DNA from: Pseudomonas gingeri
GTDB taxonomy: Bacteria > Pseudomonadota > Gammaproteobacteria > Pseudomonadales > Pseudomonadaceae
DNA: 64,000 bases
NCBI RefSeq assembly: GCF_013386115.1
Contig: NZ_JACAOR010000014.1
Location: 124,001 to 188,000 of the forward strand
Direction: 5' to 3'
Shown: positions 43,181-51,712 of the stretch, piece by piece
How positions within the stretch are numbered: the stretch's first letter is position 1
Layout: each line of letters starts with the position of its first letter
Notes under the pieces: model-generated
What the model saw: the letters and a program-made list of their open reading frames with translations, nothing else
What the model was told of the DNA's origin: nothing
Databases searched by the model: none
Translations under genes and position numbers: made by a program

Positions 43181-44566
43181 TCAAGGGCGTGACAGGGCCG
43201 GTTGACGGTCCGTTATCACCTGGTCCGCCGCCGCGGCGATCGCGCTTTTCGGCCGCGGCTCGACCATGGTCAGCAGGATGATGAAGGTCAGCAGGGAACA
43301 GGCACCGAGGAAGGCGAAGACCAGGTTCCAGCTGTAGGCATCGAGCAGCACGCCGACGACAAACGGGGCGAAGGCACCACCCAGCGAACCGCCGGTATTG
43401 ACGATGGACGCGGCGAACGGGACCTTGTCCTTGACCGCCAGGCCCATGGGGTAGACCAGGAATGTCGAATAGCCGATGTTGAGCAGAATGCCGGTCAGCA
43501 GGAAGATGCCGGCCAGCAGCGCCGGATCGTCCGGCGAGTTCAGCAGCACGACCATCATCACGAGGGTCGCCAGGGCGGTGATCAGCATGGCCGGCTTGCG
43601 ACGGCGGTCGAAGACCTTGTCCGAAAGCCAGCCGCCCAGCAGATTGCCGATGATCGCGCCGACCCAGGGGAAGGCCGCCACGGCCCCCATCTTCAGGACG
43701 GAGTAATGCTTGACCGAGACCAGATACGTCGGCACCCAGGTCATGATGGTGTAGGTGATGCCCACCATGAGGAAGTAACCCAGCGCGCAGGCCCAGACGT
43801 TCCATGACCTGAGGATACTGGCGTTGTCCGGCAGCAGGTCCATTTCACGGCTGCGGATAAAACGGTCCAGCCAGCTGTGGCGGGGCGCCAGGGTGGTCGC
43901 GGGCCTGGCTTGAGGCGTATCGGTTTCCTGGATGTAGCGCTTTTCGGCTTCCGAGCAGTGTTTGCTCTGGGACGGATCATCCTTGACATAGAACCACCAG
44001 AGCGCCGCGATCAGCAGGCCCGGGAAGGCAAAGAGGTAGAACACTTCCCGCCAGCCATACAGGCTGACGATCAACGCGCACAGCGGCGGGACAAAGGCGG
44101 GGGCAAACTTGATCGACGACATGAAGATGCCGGTCGCCAACCCTTTTTCCCGTGACGGGAACCAGCGATTGATGATCGAGACGATGCCGATATTGATCGG
44201 GCCCTCGGCCGCGCCCAGCAAGGCCCGGGCGAACTTCAACTGCAGCACGCTGCTGGTCATGCCGATCAATAACGTCGATAACGAAGTGAGGACCAGAGAG
44301 GCGGTCAGGAGATTGCGAATGCCGAAGCGACTGAACAAGTAACCGGCGGGAATCTGCACCACGGCATAAGTGAGATAGAACAGGCTGGCCAGCGCACCGA
44401 TATCGGTATTGCTGAGACTATATTCCTGCTTGATGAAGGGCACCACGACCCCGATATTGGCCCGGTCCGCACCGGCGATCATATAAGCGAGGAAAAACAA
44501 TATGGCGACTATCCAGCGGAAGCCGCCTCTCTTGGGAGGAGTAATACGAGATGCTGGCGAATTCAT
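43181..44566 (-). CDS. MFS transporter, ACS (anion:cation symporter) type
   Basis: Twelve-segment major facilitator, 461 aa, of the organic-anion (GudP/PhT/hexuronate) type. Marks are ADRANIGVVVPFIKQEYSLSN in the first segment, QIPAGYLFSRFGIRN after the second, and EGPINIGIVSIINRWFPSREKG. The hydrophilic central loop lies near residues 190-250. It probably imports a carboxylate such as a sugar acid or hydroxyacid. A LysR-box candidate shared with the divergent RraA promoter lies about 55-75 bases upstream of the ATG. Confidence 0.92.
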   Translation of the reverse strand: MNSPASRITPPKRGGFRWIVAILFFLAYMIAGADRANIGVVVPFIKQEYSLSNTDIGALASLFYLTYAVVQIPAGYLFSRFGIRNLLTASLVLTSLSTLLIGMTSSVLQLKFARALLGAAEGPINIGIVSIINRWFPSREKGLATGIFMSSIKFAPAFVPPLCALIVSLYGWREVFYLFAFPGLLIAALWWFYVKDDPSQSKHCSEAEKRYIQETDTPQARPATTLAPRHSWLDRFIRSREMDLLPDNASILRSWNVWACALGYFLMVGITYTIMTWVPTYLVSVKHYSVLKMGAVAAFPWVGAIIGNLLGGWLSDKVFDRRRKPAMLITALATLVMMVVLLNSPDDPALLAGIFLLTGILLNIGYSTFLVYPMGLAVKDKVPFAASIVNTGGSLGGAFAPFVVGVLLDAYSWNLVFAFLGACSLLTFIILLTMVEPRPKSAIAAAADQVITDRQPALSRP

Positions 44567-44620
44567 CGAATGACCCGGTATTTTTCTTATTTGGAAAATA
44601 AATACTAGGGTCAGCCGGGG

Positions 44621-44639
44621 AATATCTTTAGCGATATTT
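44621..44639 (-). promoter_or_regulatory. LysR-box candidate upstream of the MFS gene
   Basis: AATATC-N6-GATATT is an inverted repeat at 44621-44638. Its minus-strand reading contains AAATATCGCTAAA (44627-44639), identical over 13 bases to 45649-45661 in the LysR/RraA promoter region. Confidence 0.6.
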
Positions 44640-44701
44640 AGGACTCGAATACCATCACTTTTTTTCCGATAACGGCATGGAAAGTTTCATCCGCGGTGTG
44701 A

Positions 44702-45610
44702 TCAGCGGGCAATCAGCAGTTTGGAAAAATCACACAGTTGCTGCGCCATCTCGGCGATCTCGGCACTCACCCCCACCCAGCGATCAGCCCGGTGCAAGGT
44801 GATGTAGGGGGCGTCCGGGAGAGCGGGCTCGCACTGCAGCTCGCACAGGTCGCCACGGTCGAGCAGGTGGGCCAGGCAATCCCTGGGCAGATAGGCGATA
44901 CCAAGACCGGAGGTCGTCAGGCCGACCTGGGCCAGCAGGTTGTTGACGTTGATGGTGCGCGCGAAATCCACGCCCTGCGTGGCAAACCATCGCTGGTAGT
45001 GCAGGCCCGCCCCGGAAGACGTGCCCTGGGTCAGCAGCTTCTGGTCCGCCAGTTCCGCCAGGGACCAGACGCGGTTGCTATCGAGCAGTCGCGGCGAGCA
45101 CATCCACACATTCCTGACGCTCTGCAATTCGAGACTGACAAAGCGCGGGTCGGCGTAGACCGCCGGTGCGACGATCAGGTCCAGCTGGTCCTGTTCGAGC
45201 TGGCGAAACAAACCCGAGCCGACATCCACCGAGGGCTCCAGCTGCAACCTCGGGTAGACGGCATTGACGCGTTCCACCAGCGCGGGCAGCCAGGTCATTG
45301 CCGTCAGTTCGGTGACTCCCAGGCGAAAGCGGCCCACCAGCGCCGATTTGTCGCTGACCTCGCCGAGCATCTGGTCGCGCCGCATCAGCAGGTCGCTGGC
45401 GTGGGCCAGTAAAAGAGCGCCCTTTGGGGTCAGGCGCGAAGTACGCCGCGTGCGGTCGAACATGGCGACATTGAAGGTTTCTTCCAGCTCGGCGATACGC
45501 TTGGAAATCGCCGACTGGGACATGTGCAGTTTGTCTGCGGCAGCTTCGAAACTGCCGAGCTGGGATATCCAATAGAGGGCTTCCAGCTGCTTGAACGTGA
45601 CCATCGACAT
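44702..45610 (-). CDS. LysR family regulator
   Basis: LysR-type regulator, 302 aa. The N-terminal helix-turn-helix is SFEAAADKLHMSQSAISKRI, followed by the effector-binding domain (about 90-300). It is divergent from the RraA-family gene and lies upstream of the MFS operon on the same strand. An inverted repeat and a box shared with the MFS promoter lie in the flanking gaps. An ATG two codons inside (45604) has a slightly better-spaced AAGG, so the exact start is open. It probably activates the RraA-aminotransferase genes and the MFS-dehydrogenase genes in response to the substrate. Confidence 0.9.
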   Translation of the reverse strand: MSMVTFKQLEALYWISQLGSFEAAADKLHMSQSAISKRIAELEETFNVAMFDRTRRTSRLTPKGALLLAHASDLLMRRDQMLGEVSDKSALVGRFRLGVTELTAMTWLPALVERVNAVYPRLQLEPSVDVGSGLFRQLEQDQLDLIVAPAVYADPRFVSLELQSVRNVWMCSPRLLDSNRVWSLAELADQKLLTQGTSSGAGLHYQRWFATQGVDFARTINVNNLLAQVGLTTSGLGIAYLPRDCLAHLLDRGDLCELQCEPALPDAPYITLHRADRWVGVSAEIAEMAQQLCDFSKLLIAR

Positions 45611-45637
45611 AACCTTGTGATTACTAAAAGAGATGAT

Positions 45638-45671
45638 AAATCATATATAAATATCGCTAAAAGTATGATTT
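45638..45671. promoter_or_regulatory. LysR binding region between lysR and the RraA-family gene
   Basis: AAATCATA (45638-45645) and TATGATTT (45664-45671) form an inverted repeat with 18 bases between. Inside lies AAATATCGCTAAA (45649-45661), which recurs upstream of the MFS gene. Confidence 0.6.
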
Positions 45672-45726
45672 GAGACTCACTACTATCGGTTTGTCGTGAT
45701 AACAAACCCAATAAGTAGGGCATCTT

Positions 45727-46389
45727 ATGTTACTTCCAGGCACCCGTATCAACCCCTCGGTTGCGACCGCTTCCAATTCCCTGATCGAAGCCTTTGCATC
45801 CGTGGTGACACCTCATATCAGCGATAACCTGGGCCGGCATATCGGTGCCCGCGGCCTGACGCGTTATAACCGCACGGGCAAGTTGGTGGGTACGGCGCTG
45901 ACGGTCAAGACCCGTCCGGGCGACAACCTGTATATCTACAAGGCCCTGATGATGTTGAAGCCGGGCCATGTCCTGGTGATTGATGGCCAGGGCGATACCA
46001 ACAATGCGGTCATCGGTGAGCTGATCAAGTTGTATGCCCTGCAACGCGGCTGTGTCGGCTTTGTCGTCGACGGTGCCATCCGTGACGTGGCGAGCTTCGA
46101 GAACACCCCCTGCTATGCCAGGGCCGTGGTGCACTGCGGGCCGTACAAGACCGGGCCGGGCGAGATCAACGTGCCGGTGTCCATCGGCGGGATGGTGATC
46201 AATCCGGGAGATATCGTGGTCGGCGACGAGGACGGACTGGTTGCCTTTTCCCGGGACGCGGCCGAGGAAGTCCTGGCCAAGGCCCGCGAACACGAAGCCC
46301 ACGAAGAGCGGGTGAAGGCCGAGATCGCCACCCACGCGGTCGAGCAATCGTGGATCACCAACGCCCTTGTCAAAGCCGGCCTGATGTGA
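45727..46389 (+). CDS. RraA family aldolase/oxaloacetate decarboxylase-like protein
   Basis: RraA-family protein, 220 aa. Related enzymes are 4-carboxy-4-hydroxy-2-oxoadipate aldolase and oxaloacetate decarboxylase, which use a divalent metal. Visible are SDNLGRHIGARGL, GDNLYIYKALMMLKPG, DGQGDTNNAVIGELI and the metal/substrate pair in VVDGAIRDVA, with a late GDIVVGDEDGLV. The complete acid set argues for an enzyme rather than the RNase E regulator. It is 8 bases upstream of the aminotransferase gene, which suggests cleavage or decarboxylation of a 2-oxoacid produced by transamination. Confidence 0.9.
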   Translation: MLLPGTRINPSVATASNSLIEAFASVVTPHISDNLGRHIGARGLTRYNRTGKLVGTALTVKTRPGDNLYIYKALMMLKPGHVLVIDGQGDTNNAVIGELIKLYALQRGCVGFVVDGAIRDVASFENTPCYARAVVHCGPYKTGPGEINVPVSIGGMVINPGDIVVGDEDGLVAFSRDAAEEVLAKAREHEAHEERVKAEIATHAVEQSWITNALVKAGLM

Positions 46390-46397
46390 GAACAACC

Positions 46398-47606
46398 ATG
46401 AGCACAGCACTGCTTTCCCGGCGGGTCCTGAGCATCGCGCCTTCGCCCAGTATCGCGGCCAACGCCCTGGTGGCGACATTGCGGGCGCAAGGCCGGGACA
46501 TCGTCAATTTCACCGTGGGCGAGCCTGACCTCGCCACCTCGGCGCACATCGTCGAGGCGGCCCGTGCGGCGATGCTGGCGGGGGAGACCCACTACACCAA
46601 TACCCTCGGCACGCCCGCGCTGCGCAAAGCCATCGTGACCAAGCTGCAGCGTGACAACGGCCTCGAATACACGGTCGATCAGGTCGTCGCGGCCGCCGGT
46701 GGCAAGCAGATCATTTTCGAAGCGCTGGCGGCGACGCTCAATCCCGAAGACGAAGTCATTGTTCATACGCCCTATTGGGTGTCGTACCCGGATATCACCA
46801 AGCTCAACGGGGGAACCCCGGTTGTCGTCGTCGGGCATGAAGGCAACGGCTTCAAGCTGACGCCGGAGGAGCTGGAAACCGCCATCACCGCGCGGACGAA
46901 GTGGCTGATCCTCAACTCCCCGAACAACCCCAGTGGCGCGGTGTATTCCCTGCAAGAGTTGCAGGCGCTGGCCCAGGTGTTGCGCAAGCACCCCCACGTA
47001 CTGGTCATGGCCGATGAGATCTACGAACACTTCGTCTACACCGAGGGTGGGCATGTCTCTTTCGGCAACGCGGCGCCCGACCTGAAAGAGCGCACGCTGA
47101 TCGTCAACGGCGCTTCGAAAGGTTATGCCATGACCGGTTGGCGCCTGGGCTTCGGCGCCGGCCCGACCTGGCTGATCGCAGCCATCGGCAAACTGCTTTC
47201 GCAAAGCACCACCTGTCCCAGCTCGATCAGCCAGGCGGCTGCCGTGGCGGCATTTGCCGGCGATCAGGCACCGGTCCGCGCCATGGCGAGCCTCTACAAG
47301 GCCCGTCGCAATCTCATGCTGGATCTGCTGTCCGCCATCCCCGGCCTCAGTTGTGTCATCCCGGATGGCGCGTTCTACGTGTTTGCCAACGTGGCAGGGC
47401 TGCTCGGTCGCCAGGTCCCGCAAGGATGGACACTGCGTACCGATGCCGACGTGGTTCGCTACTGGCTGGAAGAGGCCGGCGTGGCAACGGTGGTCGGCGA
47501 TGCCTATGGCCTCAGCCCCTACGTGCGTCTCTCTTTCGCAAGCGGCGATAGCTTGATCCGGGAAGGTTGCGCGCGCCTTCTCAACGCCTGCCAGGCGTTA
47601 GGCTGA
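46398..47606 (+). CDS. Class I/II PLP aminotransferase (aspartate-type)
   Basis: Fold-type I aminotransferase, 402 aa. The substrate carboxylate motif is SPNNPSG (174-180), the cofactor aspartate is Asp206 in VMADEIYEH, and the Schiff-base lysine is Lys241 in NGASKGYAMTGWR. The sequence fits aspartate/aromatic aminotransferases of the AspC-gamma group. The ATG at 46398 is 8 bases after the RraA stop; a longer frame overlaps that gene without a ribosome site. If the substrate is aspartate or a 4-substituted glutamate, its oxoacid could be the RraA-family substrate. Confidence 0.9.
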   Translation: MSTALLSRRVLSIAPSPSIAANALVATLRAQGRDIVNFTVGEPDLATSAHIVEAARAAMLAGETHYTNTLGTPALRKAIVTKLQRDNGLEYTVDQVVAAAGGKQIIFEALAATLNPEDEVIVHTPYWVSYPDITKLNGGTPVVVVGHEGNGFKLTPEELETAITARTKWLILNSPNNPSGAVYSLQELQALAQVLRKHPHVLVMADEIYEHFVYTEGGHVSFGNAAPDLKERTLIVNGASKGYAMTGWRLGFGAGPTWLIAAIGKLLSQSTTCPSSISQAAAVAAFAGDQAPVRAMASLYKARRNLMLDLLSAIPGLSCVIPDGAFYVFANVAGLLGRQVPQGWTLRTDADVVRYWLEEAGVATVVGDAYGLSPYVRLSFASGDSLIREGCARLLNACQALG

Positions 47607-47632
47607 TCGGCCACCCAGAGCCGACAGTCATC

Positions 47633-47656
47633 AGGGGAGGGCTCTGCCTCCCCTTT
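47633..47656 (+). terminator. Stem-loop between the aminotransferase and symporter genes
   Basis: AGGGGAGG-GCTCTG-CCTCCCCT has a perfect 8-bp stem followed by TTGAAAA. The T run is short, so it is a weak terminator or attenuator. Confidence 0.55.
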
Positions 47657-47697
47657 GAAAACAAGATCCTGCCACTGACATCACCTGTGAGACGGAC

Positions 47698-49050
47698 ATG
47701 CATAAACCTCGTATTCCCCTGGTCGTTCAGATCCTGATCGGCCTGATCCTCGGCATTGCTGTCGGCGCGCTGCTCAATCATGCCCCCGACGCACGCCCCT
47801 GGCTTACCGAAAACCTGCTGCAGCCGGCCGGCGACCTGTTCATCAAGCTGATGAAGATGATCGTCATTCCCATCGTGTTCTGCTGCATGGTGGTTGGCGT
47901 CGCCGGCCACAGCGACCGCAAGGCGCTCGGTCGCATGGGCGTGAAAACCCTGCTGTATTTCTTCGCCGTGACCACCACCGCGATCATTGTCGGCCTGGTG
48001 ATCGGCAATCTCCTGCAACCGGGTGCCGGCACCGACCTGCACAGCCTCAAGGCCGCCAGCGTCAGCCTGCCGGCCGGCACCGGACACCAGGGGGTCATGG
48101 GCCTGCTGTTGGGCATCGTGCCGGACAACATTGTCGACGCCATGGCCAAGGGCAACCTGCTGCCGGTGCTGTTCTTCGCGGTGATGTTCGGACTGGCGCT
48201 GTCCGGCCTGCCCGATGAGCGTAGGGAGCCGGTGCTGGCGGTATTCAGGGGACTGAGCGATGCGATGTTCCGGATCACCTCGATGGTCATGGCCTACTCG
48301 CCCATCGGTGTATTCGGCATGATCGCCGTGACCGTCGCCAGCTTCGGCTTCTCCTCCCTCCTGCCGTTGGCGAAGCTGATCCTGGTCACCTACGTGGCGC
48401 TGGTCCTGTTCGCCGTGCTGGTGCTGGGCAGTATCGCGCGGATGGCCGGTGTCTCGATTTTCGGCCTGATCCGGCATATCAAGGATGAACTGGTCCTGGC
48501 GTTTTCCAGTGCCAGCTCGGCGGCGGTGATGCCACAGCTGATGGTCAAGCTGGAGAAGTTCGGCGTACCCCGGGAGGTGGTGTCCTTTGTGGTGCCGGTC
48601 GGCTACTCGTTCAATCTGGATGGGGCCTCGCTGTTCCTCGGCATCGGCACCCTGTTCGTCGCCCAGCTCTACGGGATAGAACTGAGCCTTTCCCAGCAGG
48701 CGGTCCTGGTCATCACCATGGTCCTCACCTCCAAGGGCGCGGCAGGCGTGCCCGGCTTCATGTTCGTGATCCTCTCGGCGACCCTGGCCAGCGCCGGGCT
48801 GCCGCTGGAAGGCATTGCCTTCATTGCCGGGGTCTACAGGGTCATGGACATGGGCACCACGACCCTGAACGTGCTCGGCAATGCCCTGGCTCCCCTGGTG
48901 ATCGCACGCTGGGAACGGCGGGGCCTGACAGTCGAGGCGCTAGACGCAGAGTCTCGCGCTTCAGAGGCTCGGCCCGCCGATATTCAGGCCACCGGGATCA
49001 GTGGATCGGCCGATGCCAGCGCCGTCTCACGCTCGGCGGCTGGTGGATAG
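47698..49050 (+). CDS. Dicarboxylate/amino-acid:cation symporter (GltP/DctA family)
   Basis: DAACS-family symporter, 450 aa, importing C4-dicarboxylates, aspartate or glutamate with protons or sodium. Family motifs are IKLMKMIVIPIVFC, the serine-rich LAFSSASSAAVMP in reentrant loop 1, GYSFNLDGASLF in segment 7 and SKGAAGVPG in reentrant loop 2, followed by DMGTTTLNVLGNA. The conserved fold ends near residue 405 (VIARWERRG). The last 45 residues are low-complexity, and the final 67 bases overlap the convergent flavoprotein gene. Context with the aminotransferase and RraA-family genes suggests supply of their substrate. Confidence 0.93.
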   Translation: MHKPRIPLVVQILIGLILGIAVGALLNHAPDARPWLTENLLQPAGDLFIKLMKMIVIPIVFCCMVVGVAGHSDRKALGRMGVKTLLYFFAVTTTAIIVGLVIGNLLQPGAGTDLHSLKAASVSLPAGTGHQGVMGLLLGIVPDNIVDAMAKGNLLPVLFFAVMFGLALSGLPDERREPVLAVFRGLSDAMFRITSMVMAYSPIGVFGMIAVTVASFGFSSLLPLAKLILVTYVALVLFAVLVLGSIARMAGVSIFGLIRHIKDELVLAFSSASSAAVMPQLMVKLEKFGVPREVVSFVVPVGYSFNLDGASLFLGIGTLFVAQLYGIELSLSQQAVLVITMVLTSKGAAGVPGFMFVILSATLASAGLPLEGIAFIAGVYRVMDMGTTTLNVLGNALAPLVIARWERRGLTVEALDAESRASEARPADIQATGISGSADASAVSRSAAGG

Positions 49051-50186
49051 ATCCATACCGTGTTGATACTGGTCTTGAGCTGCTTGGCTTCCTCCTTGAC
49101 CAGTTTCAACTGACGGTCCCAACCCTCGGTGTACACCGCGCCCCAGGTGCCCAGGTCCAGGCAGGTCACATACTTGGGCTGGCTGTACGGCTTGGCCGGT
49201 ACGCCGATCAGCTCGGCGGCGACGTTGTTGCCCGCATGCCGTCCCAGCGAAATCGCATGCTGGCAGGACATCGCGGCCACGTTGCCCAGTTCGTCGGTCG
49301 CCGCATAAGCGACATCACCGGCCGCATATACGGCGTCCTGGCCGAGCACCTTGAGGTGCGGGTCGACGTACAGGCGACCCAACGGGTCGCGTTCGCCGGG
49401 AATCTGCGCGGTCAACGGATTGGCCCGGAACCCCACGGTCCAGATCACGGTCTTCGCTTCGATGCGGCGACCATCCGCCAGGGTGACCCCGTTCGAGTCC
49501 ACCGACGCCACCGAGGCATCCAGGCACCACTCGATACCCAGGTCGGCGGACGCCTGGGCAATCGACGGGCTGATGCCTTGGCCGAAGGCCGCACCGATGG
49601 CATTGCCGCGATCGACAACGATGACCTGGACCTTGGCGTGTTCGCCCAACACCGCACGCAGGCGGGCTGGCATTTCGGTGGCCGTCTCGATCCCGGTGAA
49701 GCCACCGCCACAGACGATGACGGTGTTGCGCGCCGGCGACTCGGGTTGATTGCCGAGGGCCTTGAGGTGTTTCTCCAGGGCGCAGGCGGCTTCGATGGAG
49801 TCGACGTCGAAGGCATGTTCCACGCCCTCGAGCTTCGGCCGCACCACCTGGCTGCCCGTGGCCAGCACCAGGCGATCGTAGTTCAGCCCGGCCCGGGCGC
49901 AGTCGGGGCCAAGGTATTCGACACGCCGGGTGGCGGTGTCGATCCGGTCCGCCTGGCCTTCGACAAAGTGGATGCCGGTCGCGTCGAACAACGCCACCAG
50001 CGAAGCTTTCATCTCGTGTACATCGGGCTCATAAAAACGCGGGCGGATACGCAGTTCGGGTTGCGGGGCGAGGACGCTGATGCGCACCTCATCGCTACGG
50101 CCATTCAGATCCAGTTGGCGCGCAGCGCTCAATGCGCTCCAGACACCGGCAAATCCCGCACCGACGATCAAGATATGTTGTTTCAT
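48984..50186 (-). CDS. NADH dehydrogenase-like FAD/NAD(P) oxidoreductase (NDH-2 type)
   Basis: Two-dinucleotide-fold flavoprotein, 400 aa. The FAD motif is ILIVGAGFAGVWSALSAAR, the NAD(P) motif VIVCGGGFTGIETATEMP, and the second FAD contact AVYAAGDVAYA. It resembles type II NADH dehydrogenases and related quinone reductases, though without a long membrane-anchoring C-terminus. AGGAAC precedes the ATG. Its 3' end overlaps the symporter gene by 67 bases, tail to tail. It is divergent from the GlxA-type regulator across a 305-base gap. Confidence 0.9.
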   Translation of the reverse strand: MKQHILIVGAGFAGVWSALSAARQLDLNGRSDEVRISVLAPQPELRIRPRFYEPDVHEMKASLVALFDATGIHFVEGQADRIDTATRRVEYLGPDCARAGLNYDRLVLATGSQVVRPKLEGVEHAFDVDSIEAACALEKHLKALGNQPESPARNTVIVCGGGFTGIETATEMPARLRAVLGEHAKVQVIVVDRGNAIGAAFGQGISPSIAQASADLGIEWCLDASVASVDSNGVTLADGRRIEAKTVIWTVGFRANPLTAQIPGERDPLGRLYVDPHLKVLGQDAVYAAGDVAYAATDELGNVAAMSCQHAISLGRHAGNNVAAELIGVPAKPYSQPKYVTCLDLGTWGAVYTEGWDRQLKLVKEEAKQLKTSINTVWIYPPAAERETALASADPLIPVA

Positions 50187-50491
50187 CTTTTTTGTTCCTG
50201 GTTTGAATGACAGGGGACTTTTATATAAGGCACGACAGTGTTTTGAACTTGTCGCGTTGCGCGTTATTCAAGTCTGATAAAGAGTTTTTGATTAAGTGGG
50301 TGGCTCAGGTTGTTATTGATACTAGAGGCGCAAGTGTCCATGGGTAAATGACATAAAACCCTGATATTGCGCCAACGCCGGGCGGATCGTGAGAGGTGGG
50401 GGCTTGCGGGCGCCGACGGCAAGAATGTATACCCCTCCAGGCAAGCGCTGCCGATGGGCAACGTATTTCATCCGTCGAAGAGTTTTAACGA
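50187..50491. other. 305-base divergent gap, no gene seen
   Basis: This is the control region between the NDH-2-like gene and the GlxA-type regulator gene. It has AT-rich patches at 50220-50330 but no palindrome or box I can support. Confidence 0.5.
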
Positions 50492-51496
50492 ATGACCGCT
50501 CATGCCGCCGCCGAGGTGTCCAATCGCCCTCGTACCATCCTGTTCCTGGCCTATCCGGAAATGGGGCTGCTCGACCTGACGGGTGCACAAACCGTGTTCT
50601 GGGCCGCAACCAAGGCCATGGCGGAGCGGGGGCTGCCCGGTTATGAACGGCCGACGGCGAGTATGACCGGCGGGCCGATACGCACCGCGGAGGGCCTGGT
50701 CGTCGAGACCCAGGCCTTGTCCGGGTTTGCCGGCCAGGTCGTGGATACGGTTATCGTGCCGGGGGCTCCGGAAATCCTGCGGGCCCTGGAAAACTCGGGC
50801 GAACTGATCGAGTGGATTGCGGCGGCGGCGCCCACCGTGCGCCGGACGGCATCGGTCTGCAGCGGTGCGTTTCTCCTGGCCCAGGCGGGCCTGCTCGAGA
50901 CCAAGCGCGCGGTGACCCACTGGGCGATGTGCGACATGCTCAAGTCACGCTTCTCGACGATCGAAGTCGACCAGGATGCGATATTCATACAGCAGGGCGG
51001 GGTGTGGACCTCGGCCGGGGTGACCGCGGGGATCGACCTGGCGTTGGCCCTGGTCGAGGCCGATTGCGGGCGCGACGTGGCGATGCAGGTGGCGCGTGAA
51101 CTGGTGGTGTTCATGAAGCGTTCCGGCGGGCAGTCACAGTTCAGCGAAATGCTGCAGGCCCAGATGCAGGACGGGGGCGCCTTTGCCGGCTTTCATGAAT
51201 GGCTGGGCCGGAACCTCGGGCGCGATGACTTGAGCGTCGAAGTGCTGGCCGGCCAGGCGGGCATGAGTGCCCGCAACTTCAGCCGGGTCTACAAGCAGAA
51301 GACCGGACGCAGTCCGGCGAAGGCCGTGGAGATTTTTCGCCTGGAAGCGGCGCGACGGTTGCTCGAGGACTCCGATCGCAACATCGACCAGATTGCCTCT
51401 GCCTGCGGTTTCGGCGACGAAGAGCGCATGCGCATGACCTTTCAACGCAATCTCGCGGTTTCCCCCCGGGATTATCGCAGCAGGTTTTCCCGGTGA
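50492..51496 (+). CDS. GlxA family regulator (DJ-1/PfpI domain plus AraC helix-turn-helix)
   Basis: AraC-type regulator, 334 aa, with an N-terminal DJ-1/PfpI-like domain (about 15-190; FLAYPEMGLLDLTGAQTVFW and the elbow SVCSGAFLLAQAG with its cysteine). A C-terminal double helix-turn-helix follows (about 225-334; LAGQAGMSARNFSRVYKQKTG and IDQIASACGFGDEERMRMTF). GlxA-type regulators respond to small molecules, often amino acid or amine derivatives. Targets may be the divergent NDH-2-like gene or the downstream tauA-type gene. Confidence 0.9.
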   Translation: MTAHAAAEVSNRPRTILFLAYPEMGLLDLTGAQTVFWAATKAMAERGLPGYERPTASMTGGPIRTAEGLVVETQALSGFAGQVVDTVIVPGAPEILRALENSGELIEWIAAAAPTVRRTASVCSGAFLLAQAGLLETKRAVTHWAMCDMLKSRFSTIEVDQDAIFIQQGGVWTSAGVTAGIDLALALVEADCGRDVAMQVARELVVFMKRSGGQSQFSEMLQAQMQDGGAFAGFHEWLGRNLGRDDLSVEVLAGQAGMSARNFSRVYKQKTGRSPAKAVEIFRLEAARRLLEDSDRNIDQIASACGFGDEERMRMTFQRNLAVSPRDYRSRFSR

Positions 51497-51570
51497 TTGG
51501 GCTGCTTCAGCGCCAATCAGGCAGGTCCGGCCCCGTTGCGCCTTCTCTAAGCTAAGTCCAAAACGGTATT

Positions 51571-51586
51571 TAAAAGATATCTTTTA
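51571..51586. promoter_or_regulatory. Perfect palindrome upstream of the TauA-type gene
   Basis: TAAAAGATATCTTTTA is a perfect 16-base palindrome, 127 bases upstream of the TauA-type ATG and 75 bases past the GlxA-type stop. It may be an operator; the reader is unknown. Confidence 0.5.
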
Positions 51587-51712
51587 GAACGTTTAATCTA
51601 GTCCGACTACGCCACTCGGCGGTCCTGGTCGGACGTTCAGTCCCTGCGTTCCTCCGCGCGCCCACGCCCGAAGAGTGGAACACCACCCTTCAGTTCGCAG
51701 GTCCACCACGCC

